DNA of 64,000 bases from Olivibacter sp. SDN3 (GTDB taxonomy: Bacteria; Bacteroidota; Bacteroidia; Sphingobacteriales; Sphingobacteriaceae): contig NZ_CP060497.1 of NCBI RefSeq assembly GCF_014334135.1, forward strand, positions 744,001-808,000. Direction: 5' to 3'. The notes beneath the pieces were generated by a model, which saw nothing but the letters and a program-made list of their open reading frames with translations, was not told the DNA's origin and made no database searches. The position numbers and the translations under genes are program-made. Every line of letters starts with the position of its first letter. The first letter of the stretch is position 1. Positions 11,301 to 21,602 of the stretch are shown in pieces.

Positions 11301-11506
11301 GAGGCATTACCTTAGGCTATACCTTTGACGAGCAGGTCAGCAAAAAGATCGGCATGTCTAACTTGCGCATTTTCGGAACAGCCAATAATCCATTTACGTT
11401 TATGGCCGATAACCGCTTGGCAGATTATGATCCGGAAATGGCTTCAGGAAGAGGTGGCTATCCAGGGATCAAAACCTGGTCGTTCGGTTTAAATGCCCGT
11501 TTCTAA
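8318..11506 (+). CDS. SusC/RagA-family TonB-dependent outer-membrane transporter (second pair)
   Basis: A 1062-residue protein. It has a longer N-terminus than the first SusC copy: a basic start, a hydrophobic stretch (about 12-34) and a likely cleavage after ALAS. A CarboxypepD_reg-like domain occupies about 48-125. A TonB-box-like segment (LDEVVVVAYGTQKK) leads into the plug domain (about 135-260, with YIIDGIPATPQEFASLNPND and LKDASSAALYGSRAANGV). The barrel ends in WSFGLNARF. It would import oligosaccharides with the SusD protein encoded 16 bp downstream. Two LacI-type operators lie upstream. A second, divergent SusC/SusD pair in one locus suggests either uptake of different fragments of one glycan or two substrates. 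Confidence 0.96.
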   Translation: MNGKINKRVMVPWLTSFAIAGTLLTAHQQTALASNMRMHEQLQSTQQTEVEVRGIVSDEQGPLPGLTVSLKSNPKIGVSTDADGSYIIKVPANGTLVFQMLGYQTQEIPVAGNQTISVNMEPDNTNLDEVVVVAYGTQKKANLTGAVATIKNEQLVNRPVTSTQNALQGLTPGVTVLQRPGDVGRADDGTSNNTGGVTVRGRSNLGTPAPMYIIDGIPATPQEFASLNPNDIDNMSILKDASSAALYGSRAANGVIVVTTKRGGGERPTISFNANYGVQLATKLPNYTNSEDYATLYNEAMRNAGRSELFNADEIRMFGDGSDPDLYPNTDWYKEVIRNSAPQSDVNLNISAPGKVTDYYLGLSYLNQSSLIPDKTQDRIVAKLNTTSKLLPDLLTVGTNFSFIKQNFDRQGADMSWTELNRSLPTAVLRQSDGNWGSINAGVANADVAGRNQLRRLREGGSGWDRDNYLQTAANATLTPLKGLSINGLVSLKYTNSNSWSFDAEIAPIPNFITGESMTATRFFPNEMQEYWRKRQELLVQGTIDYERTFGKHYAKATVGASQESNVFRTAFLGRKNFPNNDMTTIGSGSTNPSDISSDDDGQANRTVQEEWAMRSVFGRINYTFADKYLLEGNIRVDHSSRFRPDLREAVFPSFSAGWRVSEEDFMKDIAWLDNLKLRGSWGSLGNQDAVRIGNYFELINTGYAYSFEGNPLDGAWQGLGTNPLALWEKVYMTDIGLDLTLFKGKLDIVADYFVKNTTGILMQVPVLASYGFPSGGIPYVNAAETRNRGIELMVTHNNTIGDDFQYSISANISKINNEIINLGGAQERFNSYWIERVGESVGSIFGYQADGLFIDEADVENHAFQSNATRPGDIKYRDLNGDGIINADDRTIIGNDVPWFNYGFNLAAAYKGFDLNVITYGVANVETYIENEAAYPFFNGAGIKEELKNRWTPENPDPNANFPRLLVSADGQQNYAEGNRSSFWAFNASYFRIRGITLGYTFDEQVSKKIGMSNLRIFGTANNPFTFMADNRLADYDPEMASGRGGYPGIKTWSFGLNARF

Positions 11507-11521
11507 TATTGAATAATATAA

Positions 11522-13192
11522 ATGCATATCATGATGAATACTAGATCTTCAATATATATCCTTACGGCATTAAGCAGCATCCTGCTGTTTCAAGCCTGCA
11601 GTAAAGATTTCTTGGAAAGACCTCCATTAGATCAGGTTTCGCAGGAAACCTTTTGGCAATCAGAAAACGATGTTTACCAAGCCGTTAACGGCGTATACAA
11701 TCAATTACCTGCAGACGCAATCATTTATGACGATGGGGCGTCTGACAATGCCCATGCACAGTATACCTGGGAAAGTTTTGCTACGGAATTTTCTTCAGGC
11801 AATGTAACCACAGCGTTAAGTGGAAGTTGGAACTTTGAAGACATCCGCCGCTGCAATTATTTTCTTGAAAACGCCGATTTAGCGGCCCCCGTGATGGATG
11901 AAACATTGCTCAACCGTTTCAAAGCCGAAGTAGGTTTTATCAGGGCTTTCGCCTATCTGCGGCTCATGAATAAATACGGTGATGTACCGCTAATTACCGA
12001 GACATTGGAATTAGACGATGTCAATGTACCTCGTAATCCCAGGGCGGAAGTTTTCCAATTTATTGTTGATGAGCTACGTGCTATAGCAGATATACTACCC
12101 GAGACCTATGCCGGTGGTCGACCAAATGAGAAAGGTAGAATAACTAAAGGCGCCGCTTTGGCTCTGCTTGCCCGGGCAAACCTTTACGAAGGCCAATGGC
12201 AGGAAGCAGCAGATGCCGCGCAGGAAGTTATGGGACTGGGATATACTTTATTCAGCGTAAGCAGTGAAAGTGCGCCCAACCAACGCGATGATTACAGCAA
12301 CTGGGTAGACTTCAACGGTACGGATGATGAACAAAACTTTAGGCTAGCTCTTCGCAGTTATGAGGGGCTCTTTCATCAGGTAAATGAAGATAACAGTGAA
12401 ATCATACTTGATAGACAACAAATTCCACAGGTTGATGCCAACTTTTTAAACACCTATCTCCTCCCCGGCAATATGGGCGGATGGAGCTCGGTAACACCTA
12501 CCCAAAATTTAGTAGATGCTTATGACAATTACCAGACTGGCGATCCGATCACCCCTGTAAGCCGTGAAGACCGTGCAGCATGGTACAGCAGCAATGATCC
12601 ACGTTTTGCGGATGAATATAAAAACCGTGATCCGCGCTTCTATGCTACCATTATGTTTAATGGCTCACCCTGGAATGCGCTGTCCAATGGGTTCACCTAT
12701 ACCTGGACACCAGGCGCTTCCAATATGACGCAAACGGGTTATAATTTCAGAAAACTGGTGGATCCACGTTTCTATACAGAACAGATTGATAACCATGCCA
12801 ATGTCATCTTAATTCGTTATGCCGAGGTACTGCTTACTTACGCAGAAGCGAAAAACGAAGTAAGTGGGCCAGATGCAAGTATTTATGACGCACTTGATCA
12901 AATACGCGAGCGTGCCGGTATGCCTGCCGTAGATCGTCACACCTATGCTTCGCAGGCAAGTCTCCGTGAATTTATACGTAAGGAACGACGTGTTGAACTG
13001 GCACTTGAAGGACAACGGTTTATGGACATTAGGAGATGGCAGATCGCTCCAGATGTTATGACCAACGTATACGACGTAAGAAACACCTTGGCACAAGCTA
13101 GAAACTGGACGGATAAGCTCTATCTATTACCCGTTCCTCAGAGTCAAATTGACCTCTCTCAAGGTACTTTGGTGCAAAACGCCGGATACTAA
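11522..13192 (+). CDS. SusD/RagB-family glycan-binding lipoprotein (second pair)
   Basis: A 556-residue lipoprotein with the signal ILLFQACSKDF, lipidated at the Cys. SusD N-terminal and RagB C-terminal domains are evident: FLERPPLDQVSQETFW near the start, the helical GFIRAFAYLRLMNKYGDVPLI segment (about 140-160), and the C-terminal RYAEVLLTYAEAKNEV and RRVELALEGQRFMDIRRW motifs diagnostic of SusD. It starts 16 bp after susC2, in the same operon. The start could also be the ATG at 11531 or 11534, since three Met codons occur in the first five. A strong hairpin at 13231-13261 ends the unit. Confidence 0.95.
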   Translation: MHIMMNTRSSIYILTALSSILLFQACSKDFLERPPLDQVSQETFWQSENDVYQAVNGVYNQLPADAIIYDDGASDNAHAQYTWESFATEFSSGNVTTALSGSWNFEDIRRCNYFLENADLAAPVMDETLLNRFKAEVGFIRAFAYLRLMNKYGDVPLITETLELDDVNVPRNPRAEVFQFIVDELRAIADILPETYAGGRPNEKGRITKGAALALLARANLYEGQWQEAADAAQEVMGLGYTLFSVSSESAPNQRDDYSNWVDFNGTDDEQNFRLALRSYEGLFHQVNEDNSEIILDRQQIPQVDANFLNTYLLPGNMGGWSSVTPTQNLVDAYDNYQTGDPITPVSREDRAAWYSSNDPRFADEYKNRDPRFYATIMFNGSPWNALSNGFTYTWTPGASNMTQTGYNFRKLVDPRFYTEQIDNHANVILIRYAEVLLTYAEAKNEVSGPDASIYDALDQIRERAGMPAVDRHTYASQASLREFIRKERRVELALEGQRFMDIRRWQIAPDVMTNVYDVRNTLAQARNWTDKLYLLPVPQSQIDLSQGTLVQNAGY

Positions 13193-13230
13193 AATTTGCT
13201 GGTGCGCAACCATTATTTGTCTTATAACTA

Positions 13231-13261
13231 AAAAATGCCCGAGTGATGCTTGGGCATTTTT
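13231..13261. terminator. Bidirectional intrinsic terminator between susD2 and GH95
   Basis: A 10-bp perfect stem (AAAAATGCCC / GGGCATTTTT) extended by G-T and A-T pairs, with A and T tracts on both sides, lies between convergent genes ending at 13192 (+) and 13288 (-). It suits both strands. Confidence 0.85.
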
Positions 13262-13287
13262 ACTATCCATACATACTTAATACGTAT

Positions 13288-15675
13288 TTATTTCCCAGAG
13301 AAGTCGTTCGAAGAAAAGACATGTGTTTTCCCTGGCGTAAAATCTACTACCTGTTCGTTTCCCTGATACACAATAGTTTGTGTCCCTTCTTGATCAGCAA
13401 CTATTTTAGCTTCTTTCAATAGGCCTTTCTCCCAGGCAATAGTTATGGTATAGCCGCCACGAGCCCTTAGTCCTTTTATCTCCCCTTCTTGCCAAGTGTT
13501 TGGTAAAGCAGGCAACAGCTCAATGGCGCCAGTGTGCGACTGCATCAACATTTCAGCTACACCTGCAGTTGCTCCCATGTTGCCGTCGAGTTGAAAAGGC
13601 GGATGCGCATCGAGCAAGTTAGCATAAGATCCGGCACCATCACCATCGTAGCTTGTTTCTCCAGCCGCATTTTTAGCAGCACCTGCTGGTTTGATGACCA
13701 TCTTGTATAACTTCAAGGCACGATCACCATCTTTTAAACGTGACCAAAAGTTTACCTTCCAGCCCAACGACCAGCCTGTTGCTTCATCTCCCCTTGCTTC
13801 CAAACTTACTTTAGCGGCTTCCGCCAATTCGGGCGTTTTTAAAGGTGAAATCTGTCGGCCCGGGTGCAATGCGAAGAGATGCGACACATGCCGATGTTTA
13901 TTGTTGGGATCATCCACATCCTCTTTCCATTCCTGTAATTGTCCCCATTTACCAATCTTTGGCGGTAGGATTTTATCCCGAATCAAAGCGGCACTATCGG
14001 CAAAAGCTGTGTCGTTTAAAATATTTGCGGCTTCGACACCATTATTCAATATATCCCAGGCAATCTGATGATCCATCGATGCACCTCCTGAAATTCCGCC
14101 ATGCTCCGGAGAATAGGAAGGGGAAGACACGAGGTAACCCTGCCCATCGGGTGTCAAGTAATCTATCCAAAATAAGGCCGCTTCCTTCATTATTGGATAG
14201 GCTTTACGGCTTAGGTACTCCTTATTCTTCCCGTAGGCATAGTGCTCCCAGACATGCTGCGTTAGCCATGCGGCACCCGCTGGAAAAAAACCCCATGGCA
14301 ATCCCGAATTAACCGCTGTGTAACCATATGCATTATTCATCGTGTTGACTATCCAACCCCGTGTACGGAAGAAGTCCTGCGCACTTTTTTTCCCTGGCTC
14401 CACTAAACTTTCTATATAATCAATTAGAGGCTCATGGCATTCGGCAAGATTAGTCACTTCTGCCGGCCAATAAAGCATCTGCTCATTAATATTGGTATGA
14501 TAGTCTGCCGCCCAGGGCGGATTCACACTGTTATTCCATTTTCCCTGTAAGTGCATAGGCATTGCTCCCGGTCTTGATGCGGCAATCATCAAGTAGCGCC
14601 CATACTGAAAATACAATTCCTCTAGACCAACATCTTCTGCCCCTTCAAAAAAGCATTGCTGCCTTTCATTGGTTGCTAACGAAGTGTTCGACTTCCCTGT
14701 TAATTTAAAAACCGTCCGATCGAACAAGCGTTTGTAATCTGCAATATGTTCTTTTCTCAAAGCTGTATAATCGTGTTTTACCGCATTGTCCAATCTACTG
14801 GCAACCTGCTTCTTAAAATCATTCCCTTTATAATGCGGATAGTCCATCTGATAATCTGTTGCGGCCGTATGAATCAGCGTAAGGTTTTTCGCTTGCTTAA
14901 CAGACACCTTTCCGTCGGCATAGCTCACCTGCCCATCACTGACCACCTGATAAGCTGTTTCAAAGGCCTGCTTATTATTGGGTACGAAACCTAAAAAGCT
15001 ATATCGATTATTTTCAAAAGTTTCATTGGTTTTATGCTGTGGGGTATTGTATTGTATGCTATAATCCTCTGCCTTAGAAGATTTGAAGCGATATACCATC
15101 ACACCCTTGGGATAATTCCCAAAATACGTACGCTGATATCGTGTCTCGCCAATGGCATAACTTACTTCTCCTATCGCATTGGCGATGTCCAGCTCACGAT
15201 GATAATTAGCGACGGCAGTCTCGCCGTGACCTATCTGTACAAATAGATCCCCCATCGTTTGCTGAGAACCAAAATCACCCCAATCCGTATCGTCGTCCGC
15301 CTGCTTCACCGGAGCTAAACCGGTCATATGTTGCTCCACCAGCGTATGCGCTTCTTCCAGCTTTCCCTGATTGATCAATTCCCTCACCTGCGAAAGGTAT
15401 TTCCACGCCTCCGGCCTGTTCCCATAATTATACTTGGGATTTGCATTCGGTCCACCCGACCAAAGTGAACCCTCCGAAAACTGGAGCTGCTCTTCTTCCA
15501 CTCCACCAAAAAACATGACGCCCATATAAGCATTTCCAATAGGCAATGCTTCGCGCATCCAATCTTTTGCCGGGGCATCGTACCATAAACGCAAGTCGTT
15601 TTGTTGAGTCATTGCTTGCGCAAAACTGAAGCAGATAAAAAAGATAAAAGCAGAAAGTTTATGTCTTAATGGCAT
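13288..15675 (-). CDS. GH95 alpha-L-fucosidase or alpha-L-galactosidase (copy 1)
   Basis: A 795-residue protein with a signal peptide cleaved near AQAMTQQ. It has the GH95 N-terminal beta domain (about 28-290) and an (alpha/alpha)6 barrel (about 310-690). Residues matching the catalytic set known from Bifidobacterium AfcA are present: N395 and N397 in HTNIN, E524 in SYSPEHGG, and D697 in [10 protein letters not shown]. The family inverts alpha-1,2-L-fucosides; some members prefer alpha-L-galactosides, and sequence alone does not separate these. It is the last gene of a run read from 21602 (GH-D-like, GH95, oxidoreductase, GH95). The 95-bp gap before it holds no obvious terminator. Confidence 0.93.
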   Translation of the reverse strand: MPLRHKLSAFIFFICFSFAQAMTQQNDLRLWYDAPAKDWMREALPIGNAYMGVMFFGGVEEEQLQFSEGSLWSGGPNANPKYNYGNRPEAWKYLSQVRELINQGKLEEAHTLVEQHMTGLAPVKQADDDTDWGDFGSQQTMGDLFVQIGHGETAVANYHRELDIANAIGEVSYAIGETRYQRTYFGNYPKGVMVYRFKSSKAEDYSIQYNTPQHKTNETFENNRYSFLGFVPNNKQAFETAYQVVSDGQVSYADGKVSVKQAKNLTLIHTAATDYQMDYPHYKGNDFKKQVASRLDNAVKHDYTALRKEHIADYKRLFDRTVFKLTGKSNTSLATNERQQCFFEGAEDVGLEELYFQYGRYLMIAASRPGAMPMHLQGKWNNSVNPPWAADYHTNINEQMLYWPAEVTNLAECHEPLIDYIESLVEPGKKSAQDFFRTRGWIVNTMNNAYGYTAVNSGLPWGFFPAGAAWLTQHVWEHYAYGKNKEYLSRKAYPIMKEAALFWIDYLTPDGQGYLVSSPSYSPEHGGISGGASMDHQIAWDILNNGVEAANILNDTAFADSAALIRDKILPPKIGKWGQLQEWKEDVDDPNNKHRHVSHLFALHPGRQISPLKTPELAEAAKVSLEARGDEATGWSLGWKVNFWSRLKDGDRALKLYKMVIKPAGAAKNAAGETSYDGDGAGSYANLLDAHPPFQLDGNMGATAGVAEMLMQSHTGAIELLPALPNTWQEGEIKGLRARGGYTITIAWEKGLLKEAKIVADQEGTQTIVYQGNEQVVDFTPGKTHVFSSNDFSGK

Positions 15676-15770
15676 TATAATTTAGTTTAGCTACATAGTT
15701 AGCATTTTGTTCGAAAACTTCATACAGCAATATTAGCTAAACATGCTGTTATATTAGCTCGGTAAAGTGG

Positions 15771-16751
15771 TTATCCCGTCCCTGTAAAAACATCCATAAC
15801 CCGCATGACTTCTACACCTTCTTCCACTGTGCATGGATTATCCCTTTCACCTTGAAAATAGGATACTACAGCTTCAATCATCGGTTGCTGTACATGCTGC
15901 AAGCGCTCAAGCGCAAATTGTTGCGGTCCCTCTCCGTTGATCAACGCAATAGGTGTATAATCAAAAAAAGAAAAAACTAACTTACCTTCAGATCCAAAAA
16001 TTTCGCATCGGTCAATTTCTTCGGCTAAATTAAATGCCCACGTACCGTTAAACAGGACTTGATTTTCAAATAACACCTGTCCGCTCACCATGTCGTCCGC
16101 TTTGCTAAGCTTCGATTGGTTCAGCGCAAAGCCACTAGCATGCGCTATATTACCGAAAAGGTGGTAAATAAAATCTATTTGATGTGGTGCCAGATCATGA
16201 AATAGGCCGCCTCCGGACTGTTCAGGATCTAAGCGCCATTGCATTTTTGGATCATGTAAGGTGCTTTCGGATAAAGGACGCTTTCCCAACTTAAGGGAAA
16301 CCAAGCGTGGTGTGCCGATAGCCCCTGCTGCAATAAGCGATTTTACCTTTTTAAAGTACGGCTGTTGCCGCCTGTAATGCGCAACGGATAAACGCCCATC
16401 TAAAGTTTTTACCGCCTGTGCCAATTGTAGTGCTTCCGATGTATCCAAGGTCATCGGTTTTTCCAGGTAAACTGCCTTACCGGCCCGCAATGCCATAAGT
16501 GCATAAGTTAGATGGGTATTGGGTGGCGTGGCAATGTAAACCGCATCGATTTCGTTATCTGCCAGGAGTGATTTCGCATCCGTATACCATCTGGCTATAC
16601 CGTGCCTCGCAGCATAGTCCTTTACTTTCGCTTCATTTCGCCGCATAACAGCTACTAAATCCGAATGCTCTACTTTTTTAAAAGCCGGTCCGCTTTTTAC
16701 TTCCGTAACGTCTCCCGCTCCGATCATGCCCCATTTGATATCTGCTAACAT
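15771..16751 (-). CDS. Gfo/Idh/MocA-family NAD(P)-dependent sugar oxidoreductase
   Basis: A 326-residue cytoplasmic protein. It has a Rossmann fold with the GMIGAGDV nucleotide-binding loop (about 8-15) and the family motif YLEKPMT (about residue 95) carrying the conserved Lys. The C-terminal alpha/beta domain contains SGGGLFHDLAPHQIDF with the substrate/catalytic Asp and His. No signal peptide is present. Its stop lies 95 bp before the GH95 copy 1 start, and it begins 5 bp after the GH95 copy 2 stop, so it is translationally close-coupled to the hydrolases. It may oxidise a released sugar such as L-galactose or L-fucose, or act on a modified residue; the substrate is inferred from position only. 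Confidence 0.92.
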   Translation of the reverse strand: MLADIKWGMIGAGDVTEVKSGPAFKKVEHSDLVAVMRRNEAKVKDYAARHGIARWYTDAKSLLADNEIDAVYIATPPNTHLTYALMALRAGKAVYLEKPMTLDTSEALQLAQAVKTLDGRLSVAHYRRQQPYFKKVKSLIAAGAIGTPRLVSLKLGKRPLSESTLHDPKMQWRLDPEQSGGGLFHDLAPHQIDFIYHLFGNIAHASGFALNQSKLSKADDMVSGQVLFENQVLFNGTWAFNLAEEIDRCEIFGSEGKLVFSFFDYTPIALINGEGPQQFALERLQHVQQPMIEAVVSYFQGERDNPCTVEEGVEVMRVMDVFTGTG

Positions 16752-16756
16752 ATGCT

Positions 16757-19222
16757 TTACTTTATAGGCACTAAAGTATACATTTTCCCTTGTTTTGTCT
16801 CAAAAGCAAGTTTATTACCTCTTCGCTCTTGTTCGTCTGCACCTAATTCGACCACCTTTAAGGGCATTGGTCCCTCCACCGCACAAGCTCCACCTAAAAT
16901 TGACATAACTTTAGCTTTTTCAAGTTGTCCTTTTTTCCAACTCAGGTCGATTTCAAAATTTCCTCGCGCTTTTATTCCCTTAATAAATCCATCTTGCCAA
17001 GCCGAAGGCAGCCCGGGTAATAACCTGATGACACCGTTGTGGCTCTGCATCAGCATCTCCGTCATACCGGCAGTAGCTCCAAAGTTTCCATCAATCTGAA
17101 AAGGCGGATGCGCGTCAAAAAGATTGGGATAGGCGCCTCCTCCACCCATCGTAGTAACGTTTTGATCATTCGGATGAATATAGGTGAAAGCCTTGTTAAG
17201 AATTTTATAAGCATGCTCACCATCCCTTAACCGTGCCCACCAATTTATTTTCCAAGCCATACTCCAACCCGTGCTCACATCTCCACGATGTATCAGCGTT
17301 TGTTTAGCCGCTGCCGCTAAATCTATTGTTGTCACAGGATCGATCTGTGTTCCCGGGAATAAGCCAAACAAATGAGAGATATGCCGATGGTCATCTTTCG
17401 GATCATCCACATCATTGAACCACTCCTGAATTTGGCCGTGCCGGCCGATGTGATAGGGATACAATTTGCCCAAGGCCTCTTTTACCTGTATACGGAAGGC
17501 CTCATCCTCCAGCAAAATTTCCGAAGCTTTCACCACCGCTTCAAACAGTTCGCGAATGATAGCCATATCCATGGTGGTTGCTTTACTGATATGATATCGT
17601 TCGCCACTTGCGGTAAACAGGTTCTCAGGAGAAGTCGATGGCGCGGTAACAAGGTACCCTGATTTAGGATCCTCAACCAGCCAATGGAGCATGAAAGCTG
17701 CAGCTCCCTTCATCAGGGGATACCCTTTTTCCTTCAAAAATTTTCTGTCCTGCGTATATTGAAAATGTTCCCAGAGATGTGTGCTTAACCATGCCCCGCC
17801 CATATGCCAGCAAAATGCCCCCGGCAGGTAGGTCTTATCCTGATCGTAAGCCCCTACCGGTGATGTCTTGGCCCACAGGTCTGAATTGTGATGCGCTAGC
17901 CACCCTTCCTGGATACCATAATTTATTTTAGCTGTTTTTGCACCGTTAACTGCAAGCTCGGAAATAAAATCAAACAGCGGTTGATGGCATTCGGAGAGAT
18001 TGGTATTCTCCGCTGGCCAATAGTTCATCTCCGTATTGATATTGATGGTATAATTACTTCCCCAGGGTGGTTGTACATGATCATTCCAAAGTCCTTGCAG
18101 GTTAGTTGGTCTGCTCCCCGGTCTGGAACTGGAAATCATCAAATATCTCCCAAATTGGTAATACAAGGTTTGTAGCCCTAGATCCGACTGATCTTCGGCA
18201 AACTGTTTCAAACGGATGTTTGTAGGTAAATGAGAAAAACCTTTCCCCACTAAATGGAAGGACACCCGCTTGAATAATTGCTGATAATCGGTAACATGCT
18301 CCTTAAATAGTCGATCGTATCCCTTTTTTGCTGCTTCGGAAAGGCGATGATACACCTCAACCGCAGGATCTTTGCCTTCCTGTAGGGGCGACTTATCAAA
18401 ACCATTAAAACTGGTAGCCTCTGTTAAAAAAAACGTCACTTCATCAGCCGCTTCAATATGGAGCGTAGAATCCTCCGCTCTTACCGCACCCCCCTTATTA
18501 TCAACCCCTAAGGCTACCTCAAACCGCATCCCTTCATGCTCATCATAAAGCACTTGTTCTGGAAAATAATCGCGCGCAGACACATATTTAGGAGCTTTAC
18601 CCTTCATGACGAGCTTATTTGCCTCCGCTTTGGTATCATACCGCAGCTTGCTTGTAAGGCCTGCGACAAGATTTATTTTTCCCCTTTTATCCGCCTTAAT
18701 ATTCACCACCATTACTTTGGAAGGATGATTGATAAAAGTCGTTCGCGTATATTTCACGCCGTCAACAGCATAAGTAACAGCTGCGTTGGCCGTTTGGAGG
18801 TCTAAATCCCTGCGATAATCCATCACTTCGTTATCATTCAAACCAAAATCCAACCAAAGATCACCCAATGGTAAATAACGTGCAGAATAAGGTCCCTGCA
18901 TTTTTCGCCAGGTCGCTTCAGCTCCCGCGTAATCGTCTTTGAAAAGCTGTTCCCTTAATGAAGGTAGCAGTGCGGCAGCTTCTGGATTATTGCCATCTTC
19001 TGGGTAGCCCGACCATAAGGTATGATCATTTAATTGATAACGTTCTTTTGTAACACCCCCAAAAACCATGGCCCCGGTTTGGCCATTACCAAGTGGCAAT
19101 GCCTCTTCCCATACGGATGCTGGCTTATCATACCATAAAACCAATTGCTCATCCATAATCGCCTGCCCCGCTCCCACCAAAGGGAAACCACACAGTATGA
19201 TGAAAAAAAAGCTATACCTCAT
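16757..19222 (-). CDS. GH95 alpha-L-fucosidase or alpha-L-galactosidase (copy 2)
   Basis: An 821-residue secreted enzyme with a signal peptide cleaved near GAGQA. It has the same domain plan as copy 1, and the catalytic residues are kept: N394 and N396 in TININTEM, E533 in STSPENLF, and D711 in [10 protein letters not shown]. The two copies differ through most of their length, with clearly different substrate-site loops (copy 1 has [18 protein letters not shown], copy 2 has [20 protein letters not shown]). They are therefore old paralogues probably cutting different linkages or sugars. Five bases separate its stop from the oxidoreductase start. Confidence 0.94.
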   Translation of the reverse strand: MRYSFFFIILCGFPLVGAGQAIMDEQLVLWYDKPASVWEEALPLGNGQTGAMVFGGVTKERYQLNDHTLWSGYPEDGNNPEAAALLPSLREQLFKDDYAGAEATWRKMQGPYSARYLPLGDLWLDFGLNDNEVMDYRRDLDLQTANAAVTYAVDGVKYTRTTFINHPSKVMVVNIKADKRGKINLVAGLTSKLRYDTKAEANKLVMKGKAPKYVSARDYFPEQVLYDEHEGMRFEVALGVDNKGGAVRAEDSTLHIEAADEVTFFLTEATSFNGFDKSPLQEGKDPAVEVYHRLSEAAKKGYDRLFKEHVTDYQQLFKRVSFHLVGKGFSHLPTNIRLKQFAEDQSDLGLQTLYYQFGRYLMISSSRPGSRPTNLQGLWNDHVQPPWGSNYTININTEMNYWPAENTNLSECHQPLFDFISELAVNGAKTAKINYGIQEGWLAHHNSDLWAKTSPVGAYDQDKTYLPGAFCWHMGGAWLSTHLWEHFQYTQDRKFLKEKGYPLMKGAAAFMLHWLVEDPKSGYLVTAPSTSPENLFTASGERYHISKATTMDMAIIRELFEAVVKASEILLEDEAFRIQVKEALGKLYPYHIGRHGQIQEWFNDVDDPKDDHRHISHLFGLFPGTQIDPVTTIDLAAAAKQTLIHRGDVSTGWSMAWKINWWARLRDGEHAYKILNKAFTYIHPNDQNVTTMGGGGAYPNLFDAHPPFQIDGNFGATAGMTEMLMQSHNGVIRLLPGLPSAWQDGFIKGIKARGNFEIDLSWKKGQLEKAKVMSILGGACAVEGPMPLKVVELGADEQERRGNKLAFETKQGKMYTLVPIK

Positions 19223-19412
19223 AAATATTGATCAGTCATATAAGTGAATACTATTTCATTACATAGATACGCAAATGCAATTAATGCTCATTCAACTTAA
19301 TTCGCATACTCATCAGTAATATTGGCAATGGCAAATTCTTATTATTGCTGTACACAAAATATTCTAACACAGACGAAAGCTTTTTCTATAAAAATTTTCG
19401 GGGATGGAAACC

Positions 19413-21602
19413 TTATTCCACTGCCAACCAGGAATATCCTTCGGCCGGGATTTCCACTTCCAGCTCCACATGGTAACTTCGATCCAACTCATAGTTTTTC
19501 GTTGCTTCTCCCTCTTGGCTGATCTTAACATTTTCTTCCGCTCCCGTATAGTATAAGGGCAACTTTATTTTCCTTTTAATCGCTTCCTTTAAGGGATTAT
19601 AAAGCATCGCTAATCCCTTTATTTCGCCGTTCGGGTTTACGTGAAAAATGCCATCCCAATCTCTACCGTCTGCGCGCCTCAGATGAATGATATCCGCATT
19701 TAATATTTCCCGGTACTGCTTATACCAATTGATTACTTCGACTACGGTTTCTTTGGTTTCTTCGGTATCATACAAGCGAGGGCCCCGGTAACAGGCTTGT
19801 ATCCCCGCACCATAATATTGCATCATCAATTGTTTATAATCGTCCAGATGATCTGCTAAAGGTTCTAAAACCGCTTCCGGGCCGCCACCATGGTAGGCCG
19901 TCAAGGGCACAAAGCCCCAACCCATAGCCGGTGTCTGTTCCCATGTCCCATCATATATATTTTGCCTATTTAATAGCTGCTGATTTTCACGCGGCAGCGC
20001 AAAGTTCACCTCCCTATATCCCAATGCTATCTTGTTCGATCCATCGAGGAAATACCAGTCGGGCGCATTAATATAAACGCCCCTTTCGTTTAACCAGTGA
20101 TACAGATCCTTCTGCATGGCAAGCTGTTTCCACTGACTGTCGTCAAGCCCTTGATGGCCGGGGTGTGTAGTAGAGGCACATTGATCTCCCGGATATGGTC
20201 CGTCATTTTCCCAGATATCGAACCCTGTTTTTTTGAAGAATGTTTTGATTTTCTGACTATAAGCTATCCCCCACTCACTGCCAAAACAAGGTGCATTATC
20301 AAAGAACGCACCTCCGGTTTTACCTGTCTTTGGATTAATCACATCATGCTTTTCACTGATTTTCCGGGAGCTGAATAACGAATATCCCCCAATCTTCACG
20401 CCTTGTTGATGCGCATAATCGGCCAGGTTTCTCCATCGAGCTATATTTTCAGCCGTAGTGTCCTCCATATCAATATGACTTCCAAAACTTAATATCACAG
20501 CCTCATAACCCGTTTGGGCACATTGATCGACAGCTGTTTTCACCTGTTCATCGTTCTTGCTTACCAAGTGCATAAATATCGGATTGGCAGTCGTCCATGG
20601 CGCAATAGTACGATACATTTTGCGGATAGCCAGGCCCCTTCTTTCCCGATCATAACTATCCATCAATAATTCCCAGGTTCGTATCGAAGTTAATTGCTCT
20701 TCGGCAACAAGCTCTACACCCACGCCTTTTTCCGGATAGATCTCCAATAAGGCAGGGGTATTCAGATCATAGTTCACTTGAGAAGTATAGGTAGTATCTC
20801 TTTTCCAATGCGTAGTTTGATCACTCAGATGATAGCGCATGGCATTATTAAAGGCAAAATTGCTTTCTACGTAAATGCCGTGCTGCTTATACATGTCCTG
20901 CACATCGCCCACTACGGCACTTTCCTCCTCTACTACCGCCAGTTGTTCGTGAATAATCTGGTTAATCTTTATCGATGCCCCGGTCTGATTATCCACTGTT
21001 ATCCATTTCGATAGCAACGGCAAACCATCATAGATAGCATAATGCACCTTTACTTTCAAGCCTGGTAATAATGCCTTCGGAGCGCTGTACTCGAAAACCA
21101 CTTCCTTCCCTTTCGCTGCCTGCGTATTTGTTGCCCACCATTTATCAGCCTTCCAGGGAAGTAAAGGCTTTAGATCAGCTATTTTATAATCCTCAAACTT
21201 AAAACTATTCGTATTTGCCGTGAGCTCATCTAACCACTCGGGTAAGAAATACGCATTTTCCTTTTGTCCGTTCAGTCCACCGATATCATACCATTCTCCG
21301 TTGATCTGTATCCTAGCTTCAGGTTTTACGGCTCTGATAAGCTGCTGTCCTGTAACCATGTTCGTGTAATCATAGCAAACCACATTTGGAGCCAAGCGAA
21401 ACACCCGCTTTAATAAGCCATTTTGGATGATTAGATCTTTGTTATCGGCACTTTTTACTGCAGTTGATTTATGGTCTGACAACGAGAGCAGCCAATCACT
21501 ATCTGAAATAATCTCTCTTTTCTTTCCCTCGCTGACTTCATAGGTGCATATGCCTACTGTTAAAAACAATATACTAAATAAAATATTCTTATGCTTCATC
21601 AC
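19413..21602 (-). CDS. Putative clan GH-D-like alpha-glycoside hydrolase (GH36/GH27-like TIM barrel), family unassigned
   Basis: A 729-residue protein with an N-terminal hydrophobic signal (about 6-20). It has a large beta-sandwich N-terminal domain (about 55-330) with KWITVDNQTG, a pattern seen in GH36-like and related enzymes. A TIM barrel follows (about 340-620), with YEAVILSFGSHIDMEDT, VKIGGYSLFSS and FDIWENDGPYPGDQC, and a C-terminal beta domain (about 640-729). D462 and D467 around the WEND motif are candidates for nucleophile and binding residues by analogy with clan GH-D alpha-galactosidases. I cannot place it in a numbered family. It heads the GH95 operon (190-bp gap to GH95 copy 2) and is divergent from the GH141-like gene, with a LacI-type operator between them. 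Confidence 0.6.
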   Translation of the reverse strand: MMKHKNILFSILFLTVGICTYEVSEGKKREIISDSDWLLSLSDHKSTAVKSADNKDLIIQNGLLKRVFRLAPNVVCYDYTNMVTGQQLIRAVKPEARIQINGEWYDIGGLNGQKENAYFLPEWLDELTANTNSFKFEDYKIADLKPLLPWKADKWWATNTQAAKGKEVVFEYSAPKALLPGLKVKVHYAIYDGLPLLSKWITVDNQTGASIKINQIIHEQLAVVEEESAVVGDVQDMYKQHGIYVESNFAFNNAMRYHLSDQTTHWKRDTTYTSQVNYDLNTPALLEIYPEKGVGVELVAEEQLTSIRTWELLMDSYDRERRGLAIRKMYRTIAPWTTANPIFMHLVSKNDEQVKTAVDQCAQTGYEAVILSFGSHIDMEDTTAENIARWRNLADYAHQQGVKIGGYSLFSSRKISEKHDVINPKTGKTGGAFFDNAPCFGSEWGIAYSQKIKTFFKKTGFDIWENDGPYPGDQCASTTHPGHQGLDDSQWKQLAMQKDLYHWLNERGVYINAPDWYFLDGSNKIALGYREVNFALPRENQQLLNRQNIYDGTWEQTPAMGWGFVPLTAYHGGGPEAVLEPLADHLDDYKQLMMQYYGAGIQACYRGPRLYDTEETKETVVEVINWYKQYREILNADIIHLRRADGRDWDGIFHVNPNGEIKGLAMLYNPLKEAIKRKIKLPLYYTGAEENVKISQEGEATKNYELDRSYHVELEVEIPAEGYSWLAVE

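Noticed and set aside
13691-14312. Plus-strand open frames of 125 and 155 codons inside GH95 copy 1
   Set aside because: They are antisense frames of a clear GH95 gene with no recognisable protein text.
19223-19412. LacI-type site in the 190-bp gap between GH95 copy 2 and the GH-D-like gene
   Set aside because: The stretch ACGCAAATGCAATTAATGC has half-site resemblance only and lacks the central CG palindrome.
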